From the NCBI RefSeq assembly GCF_001543105.1, contig NZ_CP014159.1:372001-436000 (forward strand): a stretch of 64,000 bases of DNA. Reading direction: 5' to 3'. The stretch is from Aerococcus christensenii. GTDB lineage: Bacteria > Bacillota > Bacilli > Lactobacillales > Aerococcaceae. A program made the translations under genes and the position numbers. Below are positions 8,951-17,587 of this stretch, in pieces (positions within the stretch are counted from its first letter, which is position 1; every line of letters begins with the position of its first letter). The notes beneath the pieces are model-generated. The model was given only the letters and a program-made list of their open reading frames with translations. It was not told the origin of the DNA and did not search any database.

Positions 8951-10003
8951 CTATTCCGTTTTATTTTTTAACTTTTTATCCAACTGACGCATCGTATCCA
9001 CAATGTAATCTTCAGCTTCTTCCACTAAATCTAAATACAAACCATAATAAACATAAGCGCTTTGATAAGCATGCATAATCATTGAACGACTGGCCACTGC
9101 TTTCAAAGCATTAACCATATCTGGATTAGGATAATCCACAATGCGATAATCTTTCTTAAATTGTAAAAGTTCTTCACCTTCTAAAGGTGTCACTTGACCA
9201 ATCTTTTCTTGCAAATGATTTAGCCGTTCGCGTGAACGTGAATTATTGTCATCCCAAGCTAAGCTAATATAGTAAAGCTGAGCTGCTGCTTGTTTTTCTC
9301 CTTTCTTTTCATAGAAGTAAGCGAGGTAAGACATTCCACGCGAAAAGTCCTCACGACGTATCGCATGTCTAAAGCCATTAAAAAGAGTAGCATAGCTCAT
9401 ACCATATTGTTCCATCAACAAATACACCCCTGCCAAATTAAAGATCGTCTTGGCATTATAAGGGTTCCATAATAAGGCTTGCTGATAAGCGTCCGCAGCT
9501 TCTTGCCATTCATTAGCCGCCATCAAAATCTCAGCATAGGCAATATACAAACGCGAATAATCACGTTTCGTTGGCCGTAATTCAAGGCCTGCCGATTCAT
9601 ACCATGAAAAAATAAACAAATCAATTAAGTTAAAAACGCTATAGTATTTTACATTTAGCTTAGGCTTATAGTCTTTAAACTCTGACTCCATCGCATTAAT
9701 AAAGACATTCATTTCAAATTGCGCATCTGTTGCGCGATCTTCCGCCACCAGCTGATTCATTCTTTGAATAAAAGCGTCATCCGATCCGGTCGTCAAATCC
9801 ATCCATAATTGTTGAATAGGGGCGCTTTCTTCAGGATAAGCCTCCAGAAGTACTTTTTCAATATGCTTTCTTAAAGCTTCATCTTTTTCTAATTCTTTAA
9901 AATGTTCCTTCACTTCATTGACAATATAGGTGATGTCTTCTTTAAAATCGCCTGTAAAATTTCGACTTAACTCCTCTAAAAGACTTTGTTGTTGTTGCTT
10001 CAT
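8951..10003 (-). CDS. TPR-repeat protein, cytoplasmic
   Basis: A 350-residue soluble protein with no signal peptide. The first 100 residues are acidic and helical. From about 145 on there are tetratricopeptide-like repeats (SRLYIAYAEILMAANEWQEAADAYQQAL-type, with WNPYNAKTIFNLAGVYLLMEQ following). Such proteins act as protein-protein scaffolds. The exact partner cannot be inferred. The start codon is supported by GAGAGGA. It stands alone between a terminator and a divergent HAD gene. Confidence 0.7.
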   Translation of the reverse strand: MKQQQQSLLEELSRNFTGDFKEDITYIVNEVKEHFKELEKDEALRKHIEKVLLEAYPEESAPIQQLWMDLTTGSDDAFIQRMNQLVAEDRATDAQFEMNVFINAMESEFKDYKPKLNVKYYSVFNLIDLFIFSWYESAGLELRPTKRDYSRLYIAYAEILMAANEWQEAADAYQQALLWNPYNAKTIFNLAGVYLLMEQYGMSYATLFNGFRHAIRREDFSRGMSYLAYFYEKKGEKQAAAQLYYISLAWDDNNSRSRERLNHLQEKIGQVTPLEGEELLQFKKDYRIVDYPNPDMVNALKAVASRSMIMHAYQSAYVYYGLYLDLVEEAEDYIVDTMRQLDKKLKNKTE

Positions 10004-10224
10004 AAGTATCCTCTCAAATCCTCTTTGTCCCTAAATATTAAGTGCTCTCTTGTAAGGAGACCTTTTTGCCATGTGTGCATCTTCTCCTAGAGCTTACTCA
10101 CTTCACTTATTATAGCATATTCTTTTTCTACTTTAATGTGAGAAAAATCCAAAAGAATTTCCTAAAGGCAAATAAATCTGCTATTATAATTAAAAAATCA
10201 GGATTTTTAATGAGGAGGATTCCC

Positions 10225-11394
10225 ATGACGGCTTATTTTCCAAAAGGAAACTGGGAAGAAACGTTATATCAGCGGTTAAATCAACTTATCGATACCTTTC
10301 ACGCCTCTCCCAACACACCCCTTCATGAGCGGGCTTATGTTGTTTTTGATTTTGATAATACCTCTATCTATAACGACATAGAAGATCACACCACGCTCTA
10401 CATGACACAACAGCTCGCCTTCCGTATGACAGCAGAAGAATTCTCTTCTTCCCTTCAAGCAGGCCCTTTTGATTTTAATTTGCCCATTAGTCCTGAGTTT
10501 TCTTCCCTAACTACCCTCGACTTTATTCAATTATTAACGACTGATTACTGCCAACTTTACACCCAATATCTCTCCCCTTCAACCTCCTCCAGGCCTTCCC
10601 TCTCACTCCTTCAGCGTTCTCCTCTTTTCCAACGCTTTTATTTTCATATGCGCGTTTTTTATACTGCCTTCAACCAACGTTACACCCGTCTTGCTGGGCA
10701 AGCTTGGCCGGCTTATTTCTACCAAGGCTATTCTTCTACTGATTTATTCACCCTCACGCAGCAGGCTCTCAAATGGGGAAGTCAGCTTCCCTTGACTTAC
10801 ACCTCTTTGACCGCCCCTCTTCTTCCCTCTTCTACTCAAAACTTCAGACCTGGCTTTTCTCAAGGCTTGCGCCTACCGCTTGACATCCTTCATCTCTATC
10901 AAGCCTTTAAAGCCCATCAAATCGAAGTCTACATTCTTTCGGCCAGTCCTCTCCCACTGGTTCAAGCCGCTGTTCATTATTTCGGCTATCCCCTAGCCCC
11001 AGACCATATTCTAGCCATGAAATTACAAAGAGATTCCACAGATCATATGCAAAACAGAATGGCTAAAGGTGCTTTCATTACTCAAGGAAAAGGAAAAAAA
11101 GAAGCCTTAGATCAACTTCTAAAGCCTCTTCATCGTCAAAAACTGCCCATTGCTTTTTTCGGAGATAGTATGGGGGATTATAATCTCCTTCAACTAGGCC
11201 CACAAATGAAAACCGCTGTCCTTTTTAATCGTTATCTCAAGGACAATACTCAAGCTTTTGCCCAAGAAGCCGTTCGAACTTATCAAGATCCCTCCGCCAT
11301 CTACTTCTTACAAGGCCGAAATGAGCAAACGGGACAATTATACCCTAGTCAATCGAGCTTAGGTTTAGATAATACGCTTCACCTCTTCGTCTAA
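10225..11394 (+). CDS. HAD-superfamily phosphatase, phosphoserine-phosphatase-like
   Basis: A 389-residue hydrolase. HAD motif I is VVFDFDNTSIYND near residue 45, motif II a Ser in YILSASPLP, motif III a Lys region around ITQGKGKKEALDQL, and motif IV FFGDSMGDYNLL. A long insert between motifs I and II (about 60-230) forms a large helical cap, longer than in plain SerB. No signal peptide, so the substrate is probably cytoplasmic; a phosphorylated small molecule is likely, but I cannot name it. ATG at 10225 follows GAGGAGG; a longer in-frame reading from 10042 lacks a ribosome site. A TATAAT box is at 10185-10190. Confidence 0.75.
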   Translation: MTAYFPKGNWEETLYQRLNQLIDTFHASPNTPLHERAYVVFDFDNTSIYNDIEDHTTLYMTQQLAFRMTAEEFSSSLQAGPFDFNLPISPEFSSLTTLDFIQLLTTDYCQLYTQYLSPSTSSRPSLSLLQRSPLFQRFYFHMRVFYTAFNQRYTRLAGQAWPAYFYQGYSSTDLFTLTQQALKWGSQLPLTYTSLTAPLLPSSTQNFRPGFSQGLRLPLDILHLYQAFKAHQIEVYILSASPLPLVQAAVHYFGYPLAPDHILAMKLQRDSTDHMQNRMAKGAFITQGKGKKEALDQLLKPLHRQKLPIAFFGDSMGDYNLLQLGPQMKTAVLFNRYLKDNTQAFAQEAVRTYQDPSAIYFLQGRNEQTGQLYPSQSSLGLDNTLHLFV

Positions 11395-11395
11395 A

Positions 11396-11447
11396 AGAAA
11401 ACGCCTCTTGATGCTCTTCAACAGAAAACAAAAGGCTTTTTCTCTTA
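11396..11447. terminator. Probable bidirectional terminator
   Basis: Imperfect inverted repeat AGAAAACGCCTCTTG / CAAAAGGCTTTTTCT in the gap between two convergent genes. Confidence 0.5.
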
Positions 11448-11452
11448 GATTC

Positions 11453-12376
11453 CTACTCTACTTTTAAATCTTCATCTACCTTGTAAGTAAGCTCAATTCC
11501 ATTCTTAGCATAAACGAGGACAACATACTCTTCTAAAGTTAAGCCGTGACGGTCAATATAATCTGCCGCTTCTTTACCCACATAGCGAAAATGCCAAGGT
11601 TCAAATTGATAACCGGTTTCTTTTTCTCTCCCTTTAAGATATCGCAAAATAAAGCCATAGTCTTTAGCGTGAGTTTTCATCCACTGAGCTTCAGGGGTTT
11701 CGGCAAAATCTTCTACCAATCCTTTTCCTCCTTGATCCCACTGTTGCGTCACAATATCCAAAGCTAATCCCAAAGAATGTTCAGATGTTTTGGGAGGAGC
11801 CACATACTCTCTGGCTTTTTTTTCGGCTTCTTCTGGAGAAAGACCTTGCTGAAGATAAACTTGCTTATAACTCTGATAATTCGCTGTCTGTGTCGCTAAA
11901 TTACGATAAGCAGAAACGATCTTCAGCTTATAATTCTCCTTTTCTGAGGCATCCATGAAGGCTTGAACAGATTCTTTGATTCTTTCATCGTAAGTCTGTC
12001 CGTCTATTCCTACATAGAGTGGAGACGTAATATCTTCCTTCAAAGGGAACAGCTCATTAACAATTTGGAGCTTCCAATCTTTAGGATCTACTTGTTCAGG
12101 TAAATCCTGTAATAGATTCCAAACCGAAGTTTCTGGATGGTTCGATTGAATACTTTCTAAAGTGACGGGTTGAATCTGTGTGTCCTCAACTGAAGCAATG
12201 CTCACTTCTTGCTTCTCTAATTTTTCTGAAATTTTTGCCAAATCTAGAGTTTCTGCTGAAGAATCAGCTGGCGAATGTACTGCAAAAAAAATATCTGTTC
12301 CCACAAAAGCTAACAAATAAACAAGAACAATAACGAGAATAAAGGCCTTTGGGTGTCTTTTTAACCAATTTTTCAT
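11453..12376 (-). CDS. Membrane-anchored D,D-carboxypeptidase (VanY/LdcB-like, M15B)
   Basis: A 307-residue protein with a basic cytoplasmic start, one membrane helix (about 12-32) and an extracellular peptidase domain (about 120-290). The M15B zinc motif is present as SEHSLGLALDIV (SxHxxGxAxD), and the third ligand region as EPWHFRYVG. It trims the terminal D-Ala of wall peptides or cleaves the LD bond. A linker of about 80 residues separates anchor and enzyme. Transcribed toward the HAD gene and divergent from proB. Confidence 0.85.
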   Translation of the reverse strand: MKNWLKRHPKAFILVIVLVYLLAFVGTDIFFAVHSPADSSAETLDLAKISEKLEKQEVSIASVEDTQIQPVTLESIQSNHPETSVWNLLQDLPEQVDPKDWKLQIVNELFPLKEDITSPLYVGIDGQTYDERIKESVQAFMDASEKENYKLKIVSAYRNLATQTANYQSYKQVYLQQGLSPEEAEKKAREYVAPPKTSEHSLGLALDIVTQQWDQGGKGLVEDFAETPEAQWMKTHAKDYGFILRYLKGREKETGYQFEPWHFRYVGKEAADYIDRHGLTLEEYVVLVYAKNGIELTYKVDEDLKVE

Positions 12377-12491
12377 TGTTATCCCCCTTTTTCTTTTATT
12401 CTTTATTATACCACGAGATGAATAGAGAAACTTTAGTAAAATTGTGGTACAATGCCATTATCTATGGATATAAGAAAGTAGGAATTTCATC

Positions 12492-13292
12492 GTGAGTCGC
12501 AAAAAAATCTCTCAAGCGAAACGTATTGTTGTCAAAGTAGGGACCAATTCTCTCATGACCCCAAAAAACACGATTCGCTATCGACGAATTGATCGTTTAG
12601 CTTATGTTCTCTCTGAATTAACACAAAAGGATCGCGAAATCATTTTGGTTACTTCTGGCGCTATTGGTGTTGGATGCGCTAAAATGAATTTAGCTAAACG
12701 CCCACATAAAATTTCAGACCAACAAGCAGTCGCTGCCGTGGGACAAGTCGCCTTAATGAACACTTATGCACGCTTCTTTGACTATTATAGCAAACAAGTT
12801 GCCCAAATCTTGATGACAAGGGATGTCGTCGACTTTCATGACTCCCTTTTCAATCTCAAAAATAACTTTGACTCTCTTTTCCACCATCAAATTATTCCTA
12901 TTGTCAATGAAAACGATGCAATTGCTGTGGATGAGATGGATCACAAGGTTCGCTTCGGTGACAATGATAGTCTTTCTGCCTTAGTCGCTTCGATTGTAGA
13001 TGCCGACCTTCTCATTTTACTTACTGATGTCGACGGCTTCTACGATTCCAATCCTCAGACCAATCCAAATGCTAAGAAATTTAATGTAGTGAATGATTTA
13101 AGTGATGACCTACTCACAATGGCTGGTGGCAACGGTTCTAAATACTCAACAGGAGGGATGAAAACAAAATTAAGGGCTGCTAAACGTTGCTTAGACGAAA
13201 ACCGCTCCATGGTCATTATGTCTTCCAATGATCCTACACAAATTTTCGATCTGTTAAACGAACAACCTGTCGGTACACTCTTTACACGTTAG
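12492..13292 (+). CDS. proB: Glutamate 5-kinase (short form)
   Basis: A 266-residue amino-acid kinase that phosphorylates glutamate, the first step of proline synthesis. Visible segments are VVKVGTNSL near the start, VTSGAIGVG, NENDAIAVDE, FGDNDSLSALVA, LLTDVDGFYD and YSTGGMKTKL. It lacks the C-terminal PUA domain found in the Escherichia coli enzyme, which is normal for many lactic acid bacteria. The start is a GTG behind AGGAATTT. proA follows after 11 bases, so the two are an operon. Confidence 0.93.
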   Translation: MSRKKISQAKRIVVKVGTNSLMTPKNTIRYRRIDRLAYVLSELTQKDREIILVTSGAIGVGCAKMNLAKRPHKISDQQAVAAVGQVALMNTYARFFDYYSKQVAQILMTRDVVDFHDSLFNLKNNFDSLFHHQIIPIVNENDAIAVDEMDHKVRFGDNDSLSALVASIVDADLLILLTDVDGFYDSNPQTNPNAKKFNVVNDLSDDLLTMAGGNGSKYSTGGMKTKLRAAKRCLDENRSMVIMSSNDPTQIFDLLNEQPVGTLFTR

Positions 13293-13303
13293 GAGGCAAA
13301 AAA

Positions 13304-14593
13304 ATGATTAATGAAACAGATTTAATAAAAATGGGACAAGCCGCCAAAAAAGTGACTCAACTTCTAAGAAGCTTGTCTAGGAAAGAAAAAGATCAAGCTT
13401 TATTCGCAATGGCTGACGCTTTACGAAAAGGCACCGCTGACATTCTTTCTGTGAACCAAGAAGAATGTCAGCAAGCCCTAGATAATGGTAAAGGAGAAGC
13501 CTTTATTGAACGGATGACACTCACTCCAGACCGCATAGAAGCCATGGCAAACGGTCTAGAACAAGTGGCACAACTCCCTGATCCTATTAATCACGTGGAT
13601 GAAATGTGGATCAACAAAGACGGCTTACAAATTGGAAAACGTCGGGTTCCGCTTGGGGTTATCGGCATTATTTACGAATCTCGTCCAAACGTTACTTCAG
13701 ATGCTGCAGGACTTTGTTTTAAAACGGGAAATGCTGTGATTTTACGTGGGGGGAAAGAAACCATCCAAAGTAACCAAGCTATTATTAATGCCTTACAAGC
13801 CGGTCTAAAAGCAGTTGACCTTCCTGAAGAATGTATTCAATTTATTGATAATCCTAGTCATGACTTAGCCAATCAGTTTATGCAACTTCACTCTTATGTC
13901 GATTGCCTAATTCCTCGTGGGAGCAACCGACTCATTCAAAATGTCGTTCAAAATGCCACCATTCCAACCATCGAAACCGGTGTAGGGAATTGTCACCTTT
14001 ATGTCCATCAATCAGCTGATCTAGAGGTTGCCTGCAAGCTCTTAGTGAATGGTAAAACTCAGAGAATTTCTGTCTGCAACGCCTTGGAAAGCTTAGTGGT
14101 GGACAAAGCGATCGCTGATCAATTCCTCCCTATGGCTGAAAAAGCCCTCAACGCCGTTCATCCAGTAACCATCCATGGCGATGATCGTTGTTGTGAGATC
14201 CTTCCTCATGCCCTTTTAGCTACAGAGGATGATTTTGCTAAAGAATATCTTGATTATGAAATCTCTGTAAAAGTGGTAGACGATTTCCAAGAGGCCGTCT
14301 CCCATATTGAAACCTATTCCACTCATCATTCAGATGTCATTGCTACTCAAGACTATCAAGTCGCCAATGACTTCCTAAATGCTATCGATTCAGCTTGTGT
14401 GTATGTCAATGCTTCTTCCCGCTTTACAGACGGAGAAGTTTTCGGGTTTGGAGGAGAAATTGGTATTTCTACCCAAAAATTACATGCCAGAGGGCCTATG
14501 GGTTTAGAAGCTCTTACTTCTTATAAATACGTTATTTACGGACAAGGACAAATCCGTTCTTCATCCTTAATAAAAAGGCGTCTTTCTTCTTGA
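13304..14593 (+). CDS. proA: Gamma-glutamyl phosphate reductase
   Basis: A 429-residue NADPH-dependent aldehyde dehydrogenase-type enzyme, the second step of proline synthesis. It carries the nucleotide-binding segment VPLGVIGIIYESRPNVTSDA, the nucleophile Cys region (RISVCNALESLVV) and the C-terminal ARGPMGLEALTSYKYV. Ribosome site AGGAGG before the ATG. Its last codons form the left arm of its own terminator, so the coding end and the terminator are fused. Confidence 0.95.
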   Translation: MINETDLIKMGQAAKKVTQLLRSLSRKEKDQALFAMADALRKGTADILSVNQEECQQALDNGKGEAFIERMTLTPDRIEAMANGLEQVAQLPDPINHVDEMWINKDGLQIGKRRVPLGVIGIIYESRPNVTSDAAGLCFKTGNAVILRGGKETIQSNQAIINALQAGLKAVDLPEECIQFIDNPSHDLANQFMQLHSYVDCLIPRGSNRLIQNVVQNATIPTIETGVGNCHLYVHQSADLEVACKLLVNGKTQRISVCNALESLVVDKAIADQFLPMAEKALNAVHPVTIHGDDRCCEILPHALLATEDDFAKEYLDYEISVKVVDDFQEAVSHIETYSTHHSDVIATQDYQVANDFLNAIDSACVYVNASSRFTDGEVFGFGGEIGISTQKLHARGPMGLEALTSYKYVIYGQGQIRSSSLIKRRLSS

Positions 14594-14618
14594 AAGTCAA
14601 GAAGAAAGACGCCTTTTA
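14572..14618. terminator. Strong proBA terminator overlapping the proA stop
   Basis: Perfect arms of about 20 bp (AAAAGGCGTCTTTCTTCTTG and complement) with a 7-base loop. The proA stop TGA at 14591-14593 is within the hairpin. It can also serve the minus-strand operon ending at 14649. Confidence 0.9.
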
Positions 14619-14648
14619 GTTTGAAAAGTGATTCTCTATGATTGCCCT

Positions 14649-15116
14649 TTACGCATCCACAACCGTTACATCGCTCACCGTTAAATCGAGATCATCTAAT
14701 GAATAGTTCGCCTTAGTAGGTGTTCCTTGCATTGGAATATCATCCACAACCATAATTGCAAAACCAGAGGCCCAGTTGCCTAAAAATTCAGAAGGAATTT
14801 CCCAGTCTACATCTTCAAATTGTACAGCAAAATCGTTCACCTTAAACTCTAAATGTGCATTAAACGCTTTAATGGACTTCCCCGTCAAATTAATCATCAC
14901 AAAAGCCGTCCGTGCGGTATGTTGTCTCAAATTAGGTTGAGCTTCAATCGCAAATAAATTGACTTGTCCTTGTTCAAAATATTCTTCGTAAGTATCTACA
15001 AAATTTTGAACGGTTTGCAAGATGCGGCTAACATCTTGCTTGGCCATTGAGGCTTGTAAATGTTGTAACTCTTGATTTTGAGCAAATGTAAGGGCTGCAC
15101 GTATTTTATTTGACAT
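14649..15116 (-). CDS. Unknown 155-aa protein at the end of the cpsB-C-D-like operon
   Basis: A soluble, acidic 155-residue protein without signal peptide. The first half is helical (MSNKIRAALTFAQNQELQHL..), the second half is beta-rich and ends in a Thr/Val/Asp-rich tail (DLDLTVSDVTVVDA). The beta region TAFVMINLTGKSIKAFNAH resembles the SLAP-type domain, but I would not assert it. ATG at 15116 is preferred over the upstream in-frame ATG (15128) because GGAG sits 6 bases before it. The stop of the preceding 47-aa ORF overlaps its start, so it is co-transcribed with cpsD. Confidence 0.6.
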   Translation of the reverse strand: MSNKIRAALTFAQNQELQHLQASMAKQDVSRILQTVQNFVDTYEEYFEQGQVNLFAIEAQPNLRQHTARTAFVMINLTGKSIKAFNAHLEFKVNDFAVQFEDVDWEIPSEFLGNWASGFAIMVVDDIPMQGTPTKANYSLDDLDLTVSDVTVVDA

Positions 15117-15249
15117 AATCTTCTCCATCCATTCTTTTATTTATTGGTTTAATATCCTTTGCTAGTGTCGGAGCCTTGACCTGGCTTTTCATCCAATCAA
15201 CGAATCCCATCCCCAAAATTGTTAACAAAAAATATCCCAACTTTCTCAT
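15106..15249 (-). CDS. 47-aa protein with N-terminal membrane segment, coupled to cpsD
   Basis: The ATG overlaps the cpsD stop codon in an ATGA arrangement (15246-15249), a classical sign of translational coupling. The 47 residues start with a hydrophobic stretch (MRKLGYFLLTILGMGFVDWM), then a basic, Pro-containing tail, and end inside the start of the next gene. It could be a one-helix membrane peptide or the remains of a longer protein. I do not recognise it. Position directly after a tyrosine kinase and before an unknown soluble protein suggests a part in the same surface-polymer system, which is inference only. Confidence 0.5.
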   Translation of the reverse strand: MRKLGYFLLTILGMGFVDWMKSQVKAPTLAKDIKPINKRMDGEDYVK

Positions 15250-16019
15250 AAGGCATGGTCTTCTTCTGATTTGAACTCTTCTAATTCAATCTCTTCATCA
15301 CTGTATCCATAACCATAATAAGCATCCATCGCTGAAACATCCGCTCCATTATAAATAGCGCCTATCACTCGAGCATTCACACTATCTAAAAGCCCTTTGG
15401 ATTTTTGAACATTAGAATAAGTAGCGACACCTTCTCTCAAAACAAAAATCGTCGCATCTGTTCGACTCGCTATAATTTGAGCGTCCGTAACAGGGAGTAG
15501 CGGAGGGGCATCAATAATTACAATATCAAATACCTCACTTACATCACTTAACAGGTCATTCATACGCTTAGACGATAAGAGTTCTGCAGGATTTGGTGGA
15601 AGAGGTCCTGCAGGCATCACATACAGATTGACTTCTGGAATATACTCACACACGTCCATATAAGACACTGTACGATCTGTCAAATATGTGGTCAATCCTC
15701 TTCTAGAATGCAGATCAAAAGTCTTATGGACAGTAGGCTTGCGCAAGTCTCCATCAATCATCAAAACTCGAACGCCATCCAAATCTGCCATCGTTGTGGC
15801 CACATTTGCTGCAACCGTAGACTTTCCCTCAAAAGGGCCTGATGACGTAAACATCAAAGTCTTCAACTGAAATTCTTCCACAGCAAATTGAATGTTTGTC
15901 CGGATCGTTCGAAATTGTTCAGATACCACATGATTAGGATCATTCACTGTCATTAATCCCACACCCAATCTTTGAACCTTATTCTTCTTATCCATCTGTC
16001 TTTTTTTCCAATTAAACAT
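15246..16019 (-). CDS. cpsD: Capsule-type bacterial tyrosine kinase (BY-kinase)
   Basis: A 257-residue cytoplasmic autokinase that works with the CpsC adaptor to control polysaccharide chain length and export. Walker A is SSGPFEGKSTVAAN (about 58-71), Walker A' is VLMIDGDLRKPT, and Walker B is IVIIDAPPL. The C-terminal tail has the Tyr cluster YYGYGY, the usual autophosphorylation site. It follows cpsC by 17 bases and overlaps the 47-aa ORF. Unlike in classic capsule loci, no glycosyltransferases follow; these are 14 kb away. Confidence 0.9.
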   Translation of the reverse strand: MFNWKKRQMDKKNKVQRLGVGLMTVNDPNHVVSEQFRTIRTNIQFAVEEFQLKTLMFTSSGPFEGKSTVAANVATTMADLDGVRVLMIDGDLRKPTVHKTFDLHSRRGLTTYLTDRTVSYMDVCEYIPEVNLYVMPAGPLPPNPAELLSSKRMNDLLSDVSEVFDIVIIDAPPLLPVTDAQIIASRTDATIFVLREGVATYSNVQKSKGLLDSVNARVIGAIYNGADVSAMDAYYGYGYSDEEIELEEFKSEEDHAL

Positions 16020-16036
16020 CCTTGTTGCCCCTTCTA

Positions 16037-16765
16037 TTAGACACGCTTTTTAAGTGAACGATTGTCTTCTTTTCCAGGAAATTGGCGATTAAAGCGAGAA
16101 ATATTAATCGATTCACTGCTCATTTGAGGAATAACTCCCATCAGAGACCATCCCATCCATTTAACAACTTCTTGATGACGGATGGAATCATCTTTGACAA
16201 TACGAACGATTTGAATGATTAAAGCAACGAGTCCTCCTACACAAGCTCCTAGCAAAAGATTTATCCAATGAATAGGAGAAACTGGCCTTTTATTCACTTT
16301 AGCTGGAGTGAGTAAAGTCACTTGATCCACAGGAATTACTTTGGGAACTTCTGCAATAAAACGATCCGATACTTTTTGGGCGAGATCAGCTGCCCTTTGG
16401 GGATTACTATCTGACACATGTAACTGAACCACCGTAGATTGCTCATCGGTCTCTAACTGAATCTTCTTGCTCAGCTCCTCCCCCGATAATTGATAGGTCT
16501 TGGCAATCTCATCCAAAACCAGCGGCGTATGAACTAAATCGCCATATGTTTTGATCAGATCTAAACCTCCATCTTGTCCTGTTTGATCCGCATTGCCTCT
16601 TTTTATCGCAATCTGGGTATGCGATTGATAGACTTCCGGCGCCAAAAGGAAGCTGTAAACACTCATCCCTAACACTCCCAGTAAGACGCCTAAGTAGATA
16701 GGCAGCCATTTCTGTTTAGTTCTTCGCCATATCTTCTTCACTGAATACTTTGCTGAATGATTCAT
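16037..16765 (-). CDS. cpsC: Chain-length regulator / kinase adaptor (Wzz family)
   Basis: A 242-residue membrane protein with two helices (about 22-41 and 169-190) flanking an extracytoplasmic Wzz domain (YQSHTQIAIKRGNADQTGQD onwards). The Pro-rich segment just before the second helix (KVNKRPVSPIHWINLLLG) is the usual signature. The C-terminal cytoplasmic part would activate the CpsD kinase. It lies between the CpsB-like gene and cpsD in one operon. Confidence 0.88.
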   Translation of the reverse strand: MNHSAKYSVKKIWRRTKQKWLPIYLGVLLGVLGMSVYSFLLAPEVYQSHTQIAIKRGNADQTGQDGGLDLIKTYGDLVHTPLVLDEIAKTYQLSGEELSKKIQLETDEQSTVVQLHVSDSNPQRAADLAQKVSDRFIAEVPKVIPVDQVTLLTPAKVNKRPVSPIHWINLLLGACVGGLVALIIQIVRIVKDDSIRHQEVVKWMGWSLMGVIPQMSSESINISRFNRQFPGKEDNRSLKKRV

Positions 16766-16812
16766 GATGTACTTTCCTACTCCCTTTAGGCTTATAATAC
16801 CATATCTATGCT

Positions 16813-17577
16813 TTATAATCTAAACCATTTCTCAAAGAAATGAACGGCTTTATTTTCTAAGAAATGCGGTAATTGGAGAACCGTTTCTCCATTGACTAAC
16901 GCTTTAGCATTCTCCTGCAAATTAAAAGAAAAATCATTGCCATATTCTTTTGCTATCAATCGATAGGCTTGCTTTAAACGATAATCTCGTGCGCATTCCG
17001 CAAAAGATCCCATCGATGTCACCAGTCCATGATTTAATAACCAACGCGTGTTCTTTTCTGGGTCTTTTCCTACTTCTCCTAAATAAGCGTTGGCAGAAAT
17101 TTGAAAACAGCACCCTTGATCCACTAAATTATACAACCATTCAGAATTTCCCATGAGTGCTTTATTCTTTTCAACACCTACTAAGACTGGTAAAATTTCT
17201 TGATTCAAACACGCAAATAAAAACGGTTGAAGGCCTTCTGCTGTCACATCTTCTGATAATTCAACCAAAAGATAACGATTATTCAAATCCATATAGAGCA
17301 AATTCTCAAAGTCTAACTCGCCCTCAAAGGGTTCCTCTATTTTTAAAATTTGCCCAGGGAAAACCACCACAGAGATGCCTCGCCGATCGAGCTGCTCTTG
17401 AAATCGAGAAATTCTTTGCATTGCCTTTTCTGTTTGGGATAATTCACCTTCATATCTCTTTGTCATTAAGAGATGCGTAACGCCGCTCTTCCACGCTTGA
17501 TTCACTAAATCTAGACTCTTTTCAAAAGCTTCTTGACTATCCTCTTGTAGTGAACAGCAAGCTACATCTACTAGCAT
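16813..17577 (-). CDS. CpsB/YwqE-like PHP-fold protein lacking all metal ligands
   Basis: A 254-residue protein that has the length, position and overall pattern of the manganese-dependent tyrosine phosphatase CpsB: N-terminal strand, LVELSEDVTAEGLQPFLF, DQGCCFQISANAYLGE, a C-terminal LIAKEYGND segment. Yet each expected ligand is changed. The start DxHxH is DVACC, the TSHxxxG-like segment is MTKRYEG, the Glu segment is FPGQILK, HIERY is GVEKN, SSH is SAN, and SDMHN is SMGSF. It therefore should not bind the metal cluster and is probably a non-catalytic partner or regulator of the CpsC/CpsD pair. Family assignment is from context and pattern and is weaker than for its neighbours. Confidence 0.65.
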   Translation of the reverse strand: MLVDVACCSLQEDSQEAFEKSLDLVNQAWKSGVTHLLMTKRYEGELSQTEKAMQRISRFQEQLDRRGISVVVFPGQILKIEEPFEGELDFENLLYMDLNNRYLLVELSEDVTAEGLQPFLFACLNQEILPVLVGVEKNKALMGNSEWLYNLVDQGCCFQISANAYLGEVGKDPEKNTRWLLNHGLVTSMGSFAECARDYRLKQAYRLIAKEYGNDFSFNLQENAKALVNGETVLQLPHFLENKAVHFFEKWFRL

Positions 17578-17587
17578 TTTGATCCCC

